Position numbers and translations under genes: made by a program
Source: Stutzerimonas stutzeri
GTDB taxonomy: Bacteria > Pseudomonadota > Gammaproteobacteria > Pseudomonadales > Pseudomonadaceae
Assembly: GCF_009789555.1 (NCBI RefSeq)
Contig: NZ_CP046902.1
Coordinates: 4,356,001-4,420,000, forward strand
Direction of reading: 5' to 3'
DNA: 64,000 nt
Notes under the pieces: generated by a model
Databases searched by the model: none
What the model was told of the DNA's origin: nothing
The model's input: only the letters and a program-made list of their open reading frames with translations
Shown: positions 33,324-43,249 of the stretch, piece after piece
Numbering within the stretch: position 1 is the first letter of the stretch
How the letters are laid out: each line of letters starts with the position of its first letter

Positions 33324-35420
33324 ATGCATACGCTCTTCCTCGCCCCCTGTGGTTTCGGTGGCGGCCTCAACTCAGTCAGCCTCGGCCTGATCCGGGCGCT
33401 CGAACGTGCCGGGTTGAAGGTCGGCTTCTTCAAGCCGATCGCCCAACCCTTTCCGCTCGACCAGGGCCGTGAGCGTTCCTGTGTACTGGTGGAAAAGACG
33501 CTCGACATCGCTTCGCCCGAGCCATTGCCGCTGGAACAGGTGGAACGTCAACTGGCCGACGGCGAACTCGACCTGCTGCTCGAAGACGTCGTCAGCCGCT
33601 ATCAGGAAGTGGCCACTGGCAAGGATGTGGTCATCGTCGAGGGCATGGTGCCGACGCGCGAGTTCAACCACACCTCGCGGATCAACACGCATCTGGCCAA
33701 AAGCCTCGACGCGGAGGTCATCCTGATCGCTGCACAGGGCAGCGACACACTCAAGCGCATGGCTGAGCGCATCGAGATCCAGGCCCAACTGTTCGGTGGC
33801 GCGCGAGACCCGAAGGTACTCGGCCTGGTGCTCAACAAGGTCAAGAGCGATGATGGCGTGCCTGCGTTCGTCGAGCGCCTGAAGGAGCAGCTTCCCCTGC
33901 TTGGCACGGCGGATTTCCAGCTGATCGGCGCCATCCCCTATGCAGAGCAACTGAACGCGCTACGCACCCGCGACATTGCCCAGCTGCTCGACGCCAAGGT
34001 GCTTCACGCCGGCGAAGCCGAGCGTCGACGGATCAACAAGATCGTCCTGTGCGCCCGGGCCGTACCCAACACCGTGCAACTGCTCCAGCCAGGCGTGCTG
34101 GTGGTCACTCCGGGCGACCGCGACGACATCATTCTCGCCGCGAGCCTGGCGTCGCTCAACGGGGTCGAGCTGGCGGGGCTTTTGCTGTGTAGCGATTTCG
34201 CCCCGGACCCGCGAATTCTGGAGCTGTGCAAGGCAGCGCTCGACGGCGGTCTGCCGGTCATGACCGTGCAGACCGGCTCGTACGACACCGCCACCAATCT
34301 GTTCGCGCTGAACAAGGAAACACCTGCCGACGATATCGAGCGCGCCAGCCAGGTGACCGATTTCATCGCCCAGCACCTGCAACCCGAACTGCTGCATACG
34401 CGCCTGAGCGTACCGCGCAGCGAGCTGCGCCTGTCACCCCCTGCATTCCGCTACCAATTGGTCAAACGCGCCCAGCAGGCGAACAAGCGCATCGTCCTGC
34501 CGGAAGGCAATGAACCGCGCACCATTCGCGCCGCCGCCATCTGCCAGGATCGCGGAATCGCTCGTTGCGTCCTGTTGGCCAAACCCGAAGAGGTCCAGGC
34601 AATCGCTCGCGAGCAGGGCATCAATCTGCCGTCGAGCCTGGAGATCCTCGATCCCGAGTCGATCGTCAACCACTACGTCGAGCCCATGTGCGAAATGCGC
34701 AAGGCAAAGGGCCTGACGCCCGACGATGCCCGCGAGCAACTCAAGGACACCGTCGTGCTCGGCACCATGATGCTGGCGCTCGACGAGGTGGACGGTCTGG
34801 TGTCCGGTGCCGTGCACACCACCGCCAACACGATCCGCCCTGCACTGCAGCTGATCAAGACCGCGCCGGGCTATAGCCTGGTGTCGTCGGTGTTCTTCAT
34901 GCTGCTGCCCGACCAGGTACTGGTCTATGGCGATTGCGCGGTGAATCCCAACCCGAGCGCCACCGAACTCGCCGAGATTGCGTTGCAGAGCGCCGAGTCC
35001 GCCGTCGCCCTGGGCGTCAACCCGCGGGTGGCGATGATCAGCTATTCGACCGGCACATCCGGCAGCGGCGCCGAGGTGGAAAAAGTGGCCGAGGCGACAC
35101 GCATTGCCCAGGAGCGGGCGCCCCACCTGCCCATCGACGGCCCGCTGCAGTACGACGCCGCGTCGGTCGCCAGCGTCGGTAAGCAGAAGGCTCCGAACAG
35201 CCTCGTCGCCGGTCAGGCGACCGTGTTCATCTTCCCAGACCTGAACACCGGCAACACCACCTACAAGGCGGTGCAGCGCAGCGCCAACGTGATCAGCGTC
35301 GGCCCCATGCTGCAAGGCCTGCGCAAGCCGGTCAACGACCTGTCACGCGGCGCGCTGGTGGACGATATCGTGTTCACCATCGCCCTCACGGCCCTGCAGG
35401 CCGACAGCCAGAAGGCCTGA
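33324..35420 (+). CDS. pta: phosphate acetyltransferase (long form)
   Basis: 698 residues, the long Pta type that converts acetyl-CoA and phosphate to acetyl phosphate. The N-terminus (about 1-230) is a BioD-like P-loop domain with LAPCGFGGGLNSVSLGLIRAL; a DRTGG domain follows (about 230-370), and the catalytic domain begins near 390 (PAFRYQLVKRAQQANK, LPEGNEPRTIRAA, then MISYSTGTSGSGAEVEKV and PDLNTGNTTYKAVQR). RBS CAGGAG lies 8 bases before the ATG. With ackA it makes the overflow and acetate-activation pathway. Confidence 0.96.
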   Translation: MHTLFLAPCGFGGGLNSVSLGLIRALERAGLKVGFFKPIAQPFPLDQGRERSCVLVEKTLDIASPEPLPLEQVERQLADGELDLLLEDVVSRYQEVATGKDVVIVEGMVPTREFNHTSRINTHLAKSLDAEVILIAAQGSDTLKRMAERIEIQAQLFGGARDPKVLGLVLNKVKSDDGVPAFVERLKEQLPLLGTADFQLIGAIPYAEQLNALRTRDIAQLLDAKVLHAGEAERRRINKIVLCARAVPNTVQLLQPGVLVVTPGDRDDIILAASLASLNGVELAGLLLCSDFAPDPRILELCKAALDGGLPVMTVQTGSYDTATNLFALNKETPADDIERASQVTDFIAQHLQPELLHTRLSVPRSELRLSPPAFRYQLVKRAQQANKRIVLPEGNEPRTIRAAAICQDRGIARCVLLAKPEEVQAIAREQGINLPSSLEILDPESIVNHYVEPMCEMRKAKGLTPDDAREQLKDTVVLGTMMLALDEVDGLVSGAVHTTANTIRPALQLIKTAPGYSLVSSVFFMLLPDQVLVYGDCAVNPNPSATELAEIALQSAESAVALGVNPRVAMISYSTGTSGSGAEVEKVAEATRIAQERAPHLPIDGPLQYDAASVASVGKQKAPNSLVAGQATVFIFPDLNTGNTTYKAVQRSANVISVGPMLQGLRKPVNDLSRGALVDDIVFTIALTALQADSQKA

Positions 35421-35429
35421 TGGGGAAAC

Positions 35430-35463
35430 CGACAGGCCCGATCTTCTGGGGCCGGGCCTGTCG
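35430..35463 (+). terminator. hairpin after pta
   Basis: Eleven-base stem CGACAGGCCCG / CGGGCCTGTCG with a 12-nt loop, ten bp beyond the pta stop. No T-run follows, so it is a stem-loop end rather than a canonical intrinsic terminator. Confidence 0.45.
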
Positions 35464-35555
35464 CCGACCCGCTTCGCTCAGCGCACTCGCCACTTGCAGT
35501 TCGGCGCGCAATCGGTACGCTTGCCGCCTCAATTGACGAGTATACGAGCCAATCG

Positions 35556-36464
35556 ATGCTGAGTGTCCTTCCTGCTCCACTGCGCGGCGTGCTTGCCGGC
35601 TTGACCCTGGCGCTGAACACGCTGTTCTGGTGCTGGCCCCTGTTTGCCCTTTCCCTGCTCAAATTGGCGCTGCCAATCCCCGGTATCCAGCGCGCGCTTC
35701 GTTTCGGCATGCATTGGGTGGCTGAATCCTGGATGGCTGTGAACGGCTTCTGGATGGATCAGGTCCGCCGAACGAAATGGGACGTGCAGGGGCTGGAGAA
35801 GGTCGACCTGCATCATTCCTACCTCGTGACCAGCAACCACCAGAGCTGGGCCGACATCCTGATGTTGCAGTATCAGTTCAACCGACGCATGCCGATCCTG
35901 AAGTTTTTCCTCAAACAGGAGCTGATCTGGGTGCCGGTCATTGGCCTGTGCTGGTGGGCGCTGGAGTTTCCCTTCATGAAACGCTTCAGCAAGGAGTATC
36001 TGGCCAAGTACCCGGAAAAGCGCGGCCAGGACCTGGCCACCACTCGCAAGGCCTGCGAGCGTTACCGGACCAACCCGGTGTCGGTCTTCAATTTCCTCGA
36101 GGGCACGCGCTTCACCCAGGACAAGCACGACGAGCAAGCCTCGCCCTATCGCTACTTGCTGAAACCGAGAGCCGGTGGCATCGCCTTCGTGATCGATGCA
36201 ATGGGCGAGCAATTGACGTCGCTGATCAATGTCACCATCCATTACCCGGACGGCAATCCCAGCTTCTGGGACCTGCTGTGCGGGCGCATCGGGCAGGTCG
36301 TGATGCGTATCGATTCACAGCCGATCCCGGCCGAATTCCTGCATCGCAGTTACGATCAGGACGAGCGCTATCGGCTGAGCTTCCAGGAGTGGGTCAATGC
36401 GCTCTGGACCGAGAAGGATGCTCAGCTCGAGGCGCTGCATCGCCAGTATCCACCGAGCCGCTAG
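35556..36464 (+). CDS. lysophospholipid acyltransferase, YihG-like
   Basis: 302 residues. Two N-terminal hydrophobic stretches (about 10-42), then the PlsC-type motifs NHQSWAD (HX4D, near 92) and FLEGTRFTQDK (near 180), as in E. coli YihG and its relatives. These acylate the sn-2 position of lysophosphatidic acid or related glycerolipids at the inner membrane. The preceding 135 bp after pta contains the pta hairpin. The start ATG 35556 has GTATACGAGCCAATCG upstream without a strong RBS. Substrate specificity cannot be inferred. Confidence 0.88.
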   Translation: MLSVLPAPLRGVLAGLTLALNTLFWCWPLFALSLLKLALPIPGIQRALRFGMHWVAESWMAVNGFWMDQVRRTKWDVQGLEKVDLHHSYLVTSNHQSWADILMLQYQFNRRMPILKFFLKQELIWVPVIGLCWWALEFPFMKRFSKEYLAKYPEKRGQDLATTRKACERYRTNPVSVFNFLEGTRFTQDKHDEQASPYRYLLKPRAGGIAFVIDAMGEQLTSLINVTIHYPDGNPSFWDLLCGRIGQVVMRIDSQPIPAEFLHRSYDQDERYRLSFQEWVNALWTEKDAQLEALHRQYPPSR

Positions 36465-36490
36465 CGCCGGTACCGGTTGGATGACCGTCG

Positions 36491-38632
36491 CTAGCGGACG
36501 TCCTGCTCGCCCAGGCCCTGCCAGTCGATTCTGCGAGGAAACGCCAAGGCGTCGTGGACCGATAATCCGGGCGCCACGAGGAAACCCTGCATCACCTGGC
36601 AGTCATGGGCGATCAGCCAATCGCGCTGGGCCAGGGTCTCGACCCCCTCGGCGATGACTTCCAGCCCCAGGTTCCGCCCCAGATCGATGATGGTGCTGAC
36701 CACGGCCGCGTCACGAGGCGAGTCGAGCATGTTGGCGATGAACAGTCGGTCGATTTTCAGCGTATCCAGGTCGAAATGCCGCAGGTAGGCCAGCGATGAG
36801 TAACCCGTGCCGAAGTCATCCACCGCCACCCGTACGCCCAGGTCGCGCAGTTGCCGAAGCTTGTCGCAACTCTGCTCGAGGTCCTGCATCAGCGCGCCTT
36901 CGGTCACTTCCAGCTCGAGCTGACGAGGATCGAGTTGAGATTCGTCGAGCAAGCGGCGCAATTCATCGATCAGCCCGGCCCGCCCGAACTGAACCGGGCT
37001 GATATTGAAGCTCAGGATCATCTTGTCGCCGAATCGCTCACGCCAGTCACGACACTGCGCCAGGCCCTCGCGCAGGGCCCACTTGCCGACCCGATCGATC
37101 AGCCTCGTTTCCTCCAGCAAGGGGATGAAGACGTTGGGCTCGACCACGCCGCGTCCGCTGTAATCCCACCGCAGCAGGGCTTCGAACCCGCGCACCTCGC
37201 CGGTTTCGAGCACAACCTGAGGCTGATAGACCAAGGCGAAACCGTTGCGCTCGATGGTGCTGCGCAAGTTTTCCTCCATCATCAGGCGCGCATGCGCTCG
37301 ACCGTTCATTTCGCTGGAGAAAAAACGGTACTGCTGCCGCCCGTTGCGTTTGGCTTCATACATCGCCATGTCCGCCGAGCGCAGCAACTCTTCGACGCTC
37401 TGGCCGCAGTCGGGGAAGTGCGCGATGCCGATACTGGCGCCGAGCGTAACGTCGGTTCCGCCGATGGTGTGTCGCACTGAGATCAGTTCGATCAGTTTCT
37501 CGGCCACCTTGGCGGCATCTTCCGGGTGATCCAGCGAATCCAGCAAAGCGGTGAATTCGTCGCCGCCCATGCGCGCAATGATGTCGTACGGGCGCATGCA
37601 GGTCTCCAGCACCCGCGCCACACGACAGAGAATCTCGTCCCCGGCGTCATGGCCCAGCGAATCGTTGATGCGCTTGAAGCCATCGAGGTCGATGTAAAGG
37701 ATGGCCATGCGCTTGCCGTTCCGGTCGACCCTCGCCAGCGCCGAATCCAGCGCCTGATGGAAGCCCCGCCGATTCAACAGCCCGGTCAGTGAATCGGTGA
37801 CCGCCTGGGTTTCGAGCTGTACGTGAAGGTTGCGAACCACCGACATGTCGAGGGCGATAACCACCATGGATCGCTGCTGACGAGGCAAGGGCGACGACGA
37901 CAAGGCCACCGGCAGCGTGCCGCCACTGGCGGTGTACAGCTGCGCTTCATGCAATCGATAGGTGTTGCCATTGCGCCACTGCTTGTAGAAATCCGTGTCC
38001 CGCCAGGCGTCGGGCATCTGCGGCGCGGCGAGATGGTCGGTTAACGCCGTGCCCTGCAGGTCGTCGATATGGGTGTGCAACATCTGGGCAATCGCCGGGT
38101 TGGCGAAGCTGATATAGCCGTCCTCGCCCACCACGAGAATGCCTTCGGCGGCGTTGTTCAACACCGAGGCGTTGAAGGCGCGCGCGCTGTCGAGTTGCTG
38201 CGTCAGCAATTGCAGGTCGCGCCGGTTGTGTTCGTGGCTGAGCAACGTGTTGATCTTGTGCTTGAGCACCTGCGGGTCGAAGGGTTTGAGGATGAAATCA
38301 ACCGCACCCGTGGCGTAACCCCGCAACACCGATTCCCTGGTATGCGCGATGGCCGAGACGAAAATGATCGGCGTGTAGCGGGTATGCGGGCTGCCGCGCA
38401 TCAGGCGGGCCACTTCGAAACCGTCCATACCTGGCATCTGCACGTCCAGCAGCACCAGCTCCACGTCCAGGTCGAGCAACGCCTGCAGCGCTGCTTCGCC
38501 GGAATTGACGGTATGCACCTGCCAGTCGCCATCGCCGAGCAACGCTTCCATGGCGACCAGATTGGCCTCGCGATCGTCGACGACCAACAGCGTCCGGGTA
38601 CGCGGTTGCGGTTTGGCTTGTACCCGCCCCAT
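36491..38632 (-). CDS. REC-PAS-GGDEF-EAL c-di-GMP signalling protein
   Basis: 713 residues. Domains in order: receiver (about 12-130, LLVVDDREANL with phosphoacceptor in LLDVQMPGMDG), PAS (about 150-270), GGDEF near 280-440 (active site MGGDEF intact) and EAL (about 450-700), where FEALLRWD, FNISPVQF, LEVTEGAL, DDFGTGYSSLAYL and EGVE are kept. Both cyclase and phosphodiesterase motifs look catalytic, so activity will depend on the phosphorylated receiver. The start at 38632 has CAGGTG directly upstream and overlaps a small leader frame's stop (TGATG). It follows the hybrid kinase gene in the same direction, so the kinase may phosphorylate its receiver. Confidence 0.93.
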   Translation of the reverse strand: MGRVQAKPQPRTRTLLVVDDREANLVAMEALLGDGDWQVHTVNSGEAALQALLDLDVELVLLDVQMPGMDGFEVARLMRGSPHTRYTPIIFVSAIAHTRESVLRGYATGAVDFILKPFDPQVLKHKINTLLSHEHNRRDLQLLTQQLDSARAFNASVLNNAAEGILVVGEDGYISFANPAIAQMLHTHIDDLQGTALTDHLAAPQMPDAWRDTDFYKQWRNGNTYRLHEAQLYTASGGTLPVALSSSPLPRQQRSMVVIALDMSVVRNLHVQLETQAVTDSLTGLLNRRGFHQALDSALARVDRNGKRMAILYIDLDGFKRINDSLGHDAGDEILCRVARVLETCMRPYDIIARMGGDEFTALLDSLDHPEDAAKVAEKLIELISVRHTIGGTDVTLGASIGIAHFPDCGQSVEELLRSADMAMYEAKRNGRQQYRFFSSEMNGRAHARLMMEENLRSTIERNGFALVYQPQVVLETGEVRGFEALLRWDYSGRGVVEPNVFIPLLEETRLIDRVGKWALREGLAQCRDWRERFGDKMILSFNISPVQFGRAGLIDELRRLLDESQLDPRQLELEVTEGALMQDLEQSCDKLRQLRDLGVRVAVDDFGTGYSSLAYLRHFDLDTLKIDRLFIANMLDSPRDAAVVSTIIDLGRNLGLEVIAEGVETLAQRDWLIAHDCQVMQGFLVAPGLSVHDALAFPRRIDWQGLGEQDVR

Positions 38633-38718
38633 CACCTGGCGCTCCCGCGCGGCGTACGGTTGAGTCCGACAGCGACGGCGTCGGCAGGGACGCCAGTCCG
38701 GCATGAACGATGCGTCAC
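38632..38718 (-). CDS. possible 28-codon leader peptide
   Basis: A GTG-initiated frame (VTHRSCRTGVPADA...) of 28 codons starts 7 bases after AAGGAG, the best RBS in this gap, and its TGA overlaps the ATG of the GGDEF-EAL gene (TGATG). Distance from the hybrid kinase stop is about 10 bp. It may only couple translation of the kinase gene to the c-di-GMP gene; no peptide function is evident. Arg-rich composition is similar to chance high-GC frames. Confidence 0.35.
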   Translation of the reverse strand: MTHRSCRTGVPADAVAVGLNRTPRGSAR

Positions 38719-38728
38719 AAACTTCTCC

Positions 38729-41700
38729 TTATGGGCTCTCGCGAGGGCCATCGGCGCGCTCCAGGCAACGCCGCAGCAACTCGACCAACCTGGCACTCTC
38801 GACCGGTTTGGACAAGACGTCGTCCGCGCCTGCGGCCATGCTTCGATCGCGGATCGCCGGGTCGTCGCCGACGGCCAGCGCGACGATCGGCACCTGACAA
38901 CCATAGTCGTTTCTCAGCTGCCGGATCAGTGCGGACCCACCGTCATCCGCCATAGCCATGTCCACCATCGCCAGATCGAACGCATCCTCATCGAACCGTT
39001 CAAGCGCTTCGGAGCGGCTGGTGGCGGGAACCACCTGCAACCCCTGCTCGTCCAGCAACGCACTGATCGCGTAAATGGACCGTACATCCGAATCCACCAA
39101 TAGCACTCGCTGTCCCAGCAAAGGATGCTCCATTTCATCCACGCCCAGCACCACAGGCTCATCTGCGGCTGGCTTCAATGCATCGTCCATATGCTCCAAT
39201 TCCCCTGTTTTCGACAACGCAACCGATGAATAACGCCGAAGCCGCTGCAGATTCTTTTCAGACAGCGGTTCACGGCTGTTCAATACCACACGTACATCCT
39301 TCAACGAGCGCAGCCGATCCAGCGCTTCGAGCAGATCCAGTCCATCTTCGCCAGGCAGATCGAAATCGATGATCAGCACGCTGAACGCATGCTCCGCATA
39401 CGCCAGCCTCGCTTCCTCGCTGCGCCCGCATTCGGTGACCCGATAGCCAAGGCGCTCGAAATGTTCCCGCAACTGCCGGCGCCTTTGTGGGTCCGTCTCG
39501 ACCAGCAGCAACCGCGTCGAATTGGCCTCCTGGCGCGCCAGGTCGATGAACAGGCGTTCCAGTTCAGACTGGGCCACGGGCTTGAGCAGATAGCGCGAAC
39601 CGTCATCCGACCAGCCTTGCGGCTGCGGCACGCAGGAGATGATGTAGACCGGCGTATCCTGGTGGCGAGGATCGGCGCGCAGCATCCGGTGAACCTGCCA
39701 GCCGCTGATATCCGGCAGCAGAATGTCGAGGATCACCGCTGCGAAACGGTCGTGGCCCAATGCTTCCAGCCCCTCCTGCCCGGTGCCGCAGACCACACTC
39801 GGGAAGCCGTGAGACTGCCCGACCTCGGCTACCACGGAGGCGAAATCGGCATCATCCTCGATGATCAGCAGACCGCCACCCTGGCCGCGTCGTTGTGACG
39901 GTCGCAGCGTCCGGACCTCCGTGGTCGTGGCCAGCTTCAGCGGCAACTGGACGGTGAAGCTGGAGCCCTGGCCTGGCGCACTGACCAGATGGATACCGCC
40001 GCCCAGCACTTCGGCCAACTGCCGCGCGATCGCCAGACCAAGGCCCGTGCCACCGTATTGTCGACTGATGGAGCCATCGATCTGCTGGAACGCCTGGAAG
40101 ATTCGCTCATGCTGATCTTCCGGGATGCCGATGCCGGTGTCGGTCACGCAGATGTGCAGCGTGTCGTCGTCGCCCGGACTCTCGGCCGGCTGGCGCGCGA
40201 CATGGATGTCCACGGAACCCTGTTCGGTGAACTTCAAGGCATTGGTCACGAGGTTACGCAGGATCTGCTGTAAACGGGCGCGGTCGCTGATGATCGATAC
40301 CGGGACATCCGGATCGATCCGGGAGGTGAGGGTCAGGCCGTTCTGCTCGGCCATTGGCTCGAGCCCGGCCACCAGTTCCACCAGCAGTTCCGCCAGGTCG
40401 AGAGGCTCCGGCTTGATCTGCATGTGCCCAGCCTCGATCTTGGCGAGATCGAGCACATCGTTGATCAGTTGCAGCAGATCGTGTCCGGCACGATGGATGA
40501 TATCGGCGTGCCGAACCTGCTTTTCGGTCAGGTTGCTGGCGGCGTTCTGCCTCAACTGATCGCTCAGAATCAGAATGCTGTTGAGCGGCGTGCGCAGCTC
40601 GTGGGACATATTGGCGAGGAATTCGGATTTGTAGCGGTTGGCGACAATCAGCTCGTTGGCCTGATCGCGCAGGCGCCGCTCGGCTGCCTTCCGGTGGCCG
40701 ATATCGATCACCACGGCCTGGACCAATTGCTCTTCACCGCTGCGCAATGGCGACAGGCCGACTTCTACCGGCAGCAGGTGCCCGTCCCGGTGGCGGCCGA
40801 ACAATTCGCGGTTTTCACCCAGACGGCGCGCTTCGGGCTCGTGCCCGAAGCGGTAGCGTACCTCGTGGTAGACCTTGCGCATCGACTCGGGAATCAGCAG
40901 TTCGACCGGCTGGTCGAGCAATTCCTGCCGGCTATAGCCGAACAGCAGCTCGGTCTGGCGATTGACCATGACGATGCGCCCGTCGTGATCGAACAGAAGA
41001 AACGCGTTCGGCGAGGCTTCGACCACGTTGCGAAAGCGCTCCTCGTCACGCTTGCGCTGCTGCAGGTCGACCAGGTTGAGCAAATGGTGAACGGCCTCAT
41101 CGCGCCTGAAGCTGGTCAGGCTCAATGACACCGGTATCGGGGTGCCGTCCTCTCGCAGCGCCTGGCTTTCCTGGTGGCTGGCTTCCAGACGCGCCCCGCC
41201 CGAAGGGTCGAGCAGCGCACCGGGAACGTAGCGGTTGAGGCGCTCGCCCGCGAGCAGACCGGCGCTGCTTCCCAGCAACGCCGCGGCGCTCTGATTGGCC
41301 AGCTCTATCCGACCCTGGTCATTGCAGAGCAAGGTCGCCACGGGCAACTGTTCGATCAGTTGCCTGAACCACGCCTCGCGCTCCTGAAGCTGCGCACCCA
41401 ACGCCTGGCTGCTGCGCAGCGCGCGTTCGCGCAGGTACAGGTAGCCGCCGATCAGCAGCGAGAACAGCATCGCGGCGGTCATCGCCGCCGCCAGGTTGAA
41501 CGCCCCGCTGGCCCTGTTGAGAATGGCTTCGTATTCCGGTGTACTGGCGATTTCCAGCTGCCAGCTGCGGCCGTAGAGATAAATGTTGCGCGTGCGATGG
41601 AAACGCGCATCGGTGCTCACCGGGTCGCGCCCTACCAACAACGGTTCGTGCGGCACGGCAGCATCGAACAATTGCAGCTGGAAGAGTTTGCTGCGCGAGC

Positions 41701-42439
41701 CCAGCACGCCCTCCAACAGATCGGTCAGCCGAAAGGCGCCGTGCAGCGTACCGGCAAAGGCCGCCTGACGTTCTTCCAGGGTCGTGGTCGGCGCGCCGAC
41801 TCGGTAGAGCGGGAGGTAAAGCAGAATGCCCACCTGCGCGTTCTGCGCGGTCTCCTGCTTGAGCCGCAGCGGACCGCTGAGCATGGGCGTGCCGATGTTG
41901 CGCGCAGCCGTGATCGCCTCCTTGCGGGCATCCTCGCTGAGCATATCGAAGCCCAGCACGCGACGATTGCGCCAATCGAGCGGGTGTATGAAGTCGGTGA
42001 TCAGGTACTCGTCGCGCTCGCCAGGCGGGTACATGCGAAAATCGCCGCGGCCGTCCTCGCGCATTTGCGCCAGTATCGATTCGAGATTCTCCGCACGCGC
42101 GTAACGGGCCAGCGCAATCGCCTGGATACCCGGGTAGAAGTCCTGCAACTGAAGCTGGTCGGACGCTCGATTCCAGTCATCCAGGCTGACCGCATCGCTG
42201 CCAACGAAAAGACCGGCCAGGCCGCGCATGACCATCTCGTACGCACGCATGCGCTCACGCAGATTGCTCTCGACGTCATTGACCGCCAGGTTGAATCGCT
42301 GCGCCTGCTCGGCTCGGATTCGTGCTTCCTGAACTTGCCATTGCCAGACGACCCATCCTCCGAGCCCGGCCATCAAGGCCAACGTCACTACCAATGGCAG
42401 CCAAGGCTTACGAGAATGGAGAGCAGAACGATCATCCAT
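38729..42439 (-). CDS. CHASE-type hybrid sensor histidine kinase with three receivers
   Basis: 1236 residues. A membrane helix at 13-33, a periplasmic CHASE-like sensor (about 45-305, LQDFYPGIQAIALARYA and LITDFIHPLDWRNRRVLGFD), a second helix near 318-338, two PAS domains (about 355-460 and 470-590), then a kinase core with His613 in FLANMSHELRTPLN, N-box NLVTNALKF, G1 DTGIGIP and G2 GGTGLGLA. It ends with three receivers: D905 (LDILLPD), D1025 (IDFDLPG) and D1160 (VDMAMAD). Three serial receivers on one kinase are uncommon. The GGDEF-EAL gene is next in the operon, likely a target. CHASE domains sense small extracellular ligands; this one is unknown. Confidence 0.93.
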   Translation of the reverse strand: MDDRSALHSRKPWLPLVVTLALMAGLGGWVVWQWQVQEARIRAEQAQRFNLAVNDVESNLRERMRAYEMVMRGLAGLFVGSDAVSLDDWNRASDQLQLQDFYPGIQAIALARYARAENLESILAQMREDGRGDFRMYPPGERDEYLITDFIHPLDWRNRRVLGFDMLSEDARKEAITAARNIGTPMLSGPLRLKQETAQNAQVGILLYLPLYRVGAPTTTLEERQAAFAGTLHGAFRLTDLLEGVLGSRSKLFQLQLFDAAVPHEPLLVGRDPVSTDARFHRTRNIYLYGRSWQLEIASTPEYEAILNRASGAFNLAAAMTAAMLFSLLIGGYLYLRERALRSSQALGAQLQEREAWFRQLIEQLPVATLLCNDQGRIELANQSAAALLGSSAGLLAGERLNRYVPGALLDPSGGARLEASHQESQALREDGTPIPVSLSLTSFRRDEAVHHLLNLVDLQQRKRDEERFRNVVEASPNAFLLFDHDGRIVMVNRQTELLFGYSRQELLDQPVELLIPESMRKVYHEVRYRFGHEPEARRLGENRELFGRHRDGHLLPVEVGLSPLRSGEEQLVQAVVIDIGHRKAAERRLRDQANELIVANRYKSEFLANMSHELRTPLNSILILSDQLRQNAASNLTEKQVRHADIIHRAGHDLLQLINDVLDLAKIEAGHMQIKPEPLDLAELLVELVAGLEPMAEQNGLTLTSRIDPDVPVSIISDRARLQQILRNLVTNALKFTEQGSVDIHVARQPAESPGDDDTLHICVTDTGIGIPEDQHERIFQAFQQIDGSISRQYGGTGLGLAIARQLAEVLGGGIHLVSAPGQGSSFTVQLPLKLATTTEVRTLRPSQRRGQGGGLLIIEDDADFASVVAEVGQSHGFPSVVCGTGQEGLEALGHDRFAAVILDILLPDISGWQVHRMLRADPRHQDTPVYIISCVPQPQGWSDDGSRYLLKPVAQSELERLFIDLARQEANSTRLLLVETDPQRRRQLREHFERLGYRVTECGRSEEARLAYAEHAFSVLIIDFDLPGEDGLDLLEALDRLRSLKDVRVVLNSREPLSEKNLQRLRRYSSVALSKTGELEHMDDALKPAADEPVVLGVDEMEHPLLGQRVLLVDSDVRSIYAISALLDEQGLQVVPATSRSEALERFDEDAFDLAMVDMAMADDGGSALIRQLRNDYGCQVPIVALAVGDDPAIRDRSMAAGADDVLSKPVESARLVELLRRCLERADGPRESP

Positions 42440-42592
42440 TCGACCTCCTCAGTGCCACCACATGGCTCGCTGTCACCAGCTTCTAGAGTCATGGATTACC
42501 GAGAGGTTCAATACCGGGTGATAAAAAGATATAAAACTGACGTCACTTAAATGGCATGGCGAGTCCATTGCGGACTCGCCGGCCGCAACGGC

Positions 42593-43249
42593 TTACAACG
42601 GCCGCAGGTTGATCTCTACGCGACGGTTCGAGGCACGCCCCGAAGCGGTGTCATTGCTGGCGATCGGCTGGCTCGGGCCGGCCCCGTAGGAAGTTATTCG
42701 CGACGCAGCCACACCATTGCCTTCCAGGTAGGCGGCGACGCTGCGCGCACGACGGTTGGACAGGTCCTGGTTGAGCTGCTGCGAGCCCGTGCTGTCGGTA
42801 TGGCCGACGATGTCGATGCCGTTCTTGTTGAACTCCTTGAATACCTGCACCAGCGAATTCAAGGTGGGGTAGAAGCTGCTGGAAATGTCGGCCGAGTTGC
42901 TCGGGAAGGTGATATTGCCCGGCATGATCAGCGTCAGGTTGTCACCCTCGCGATGGACTTGCACGCCGGTGCCCTGCAGCGTCTGACGCAGCTTGGCTTC
43001 CTGAGTATCGACATAGTAACCATAGCCGCCAGCCGCGGCGCCGCCGACCGCCGCGCCGATCAGAGCGCCTTTGGCGCGGTCCTTCTTGCTGGAGGTTGCA
43101 GCACCGATCACTGCGCCACTGACCGCGCCGATACCGCCGTAGATGCCGGCCTTGCCTGCTTCCCGTTCGCCGGTATAGGGGTTGTTGGTACAGCCGGCCA
43201 GCAGAGCGATGGTGGCGGCGAATGCGGTCAGGTTACTGAGCTTTTTCAT
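42593..43249 (-). CDS. OmpA-like outer-membrane lipoprotein
   Basis: 218 residues. A lipobox ALLAGC follows the signal sequence MKKLSNLTAFAATIALLAGC, then a glycine-zipper segment (about 38-80, GGIGAVSGAVIGAATSS and GALIGAAVGGAAAGG) and an OmpA C-terminal domain (about 105-218) with GHTDSTGSQQLNQDLSNRRA, which binds peptidoglycan. Anchors the outer membrane to the cell wall; similar proteins are YiaD-type. Start 43249 has GGAAG upstream; the longer frame to 43315 is unlikely because the signal sequence begins there. Confidence 0.92.
   Translation of the reverse strand: MKKLSNLTAFAATIALLAGCTNNPYTGEREAGKAGIYGGIGAVSGAVIGAATSSKKDRAKGALIGAAVGGAAAGGYGYYVDTQEAKLRQTLQGTGVQVHREGDNLTLIMPGNITFPSNSADISSSFYPTLNSLVQVFKEFNKNGIDIVGHTDSTGSQQLNQDLSNRRARSVAAYLEGNGVAASRITSYGAGPSQPIASNDTASGRASNRRVEINLRPL

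Noticed and set aside
41174..42550. Long + strand open frame opposite the hybrid kinase
   Set aside because: 458 codons with no RBS or recognised domain, antisense to a clear kinase sensor region.
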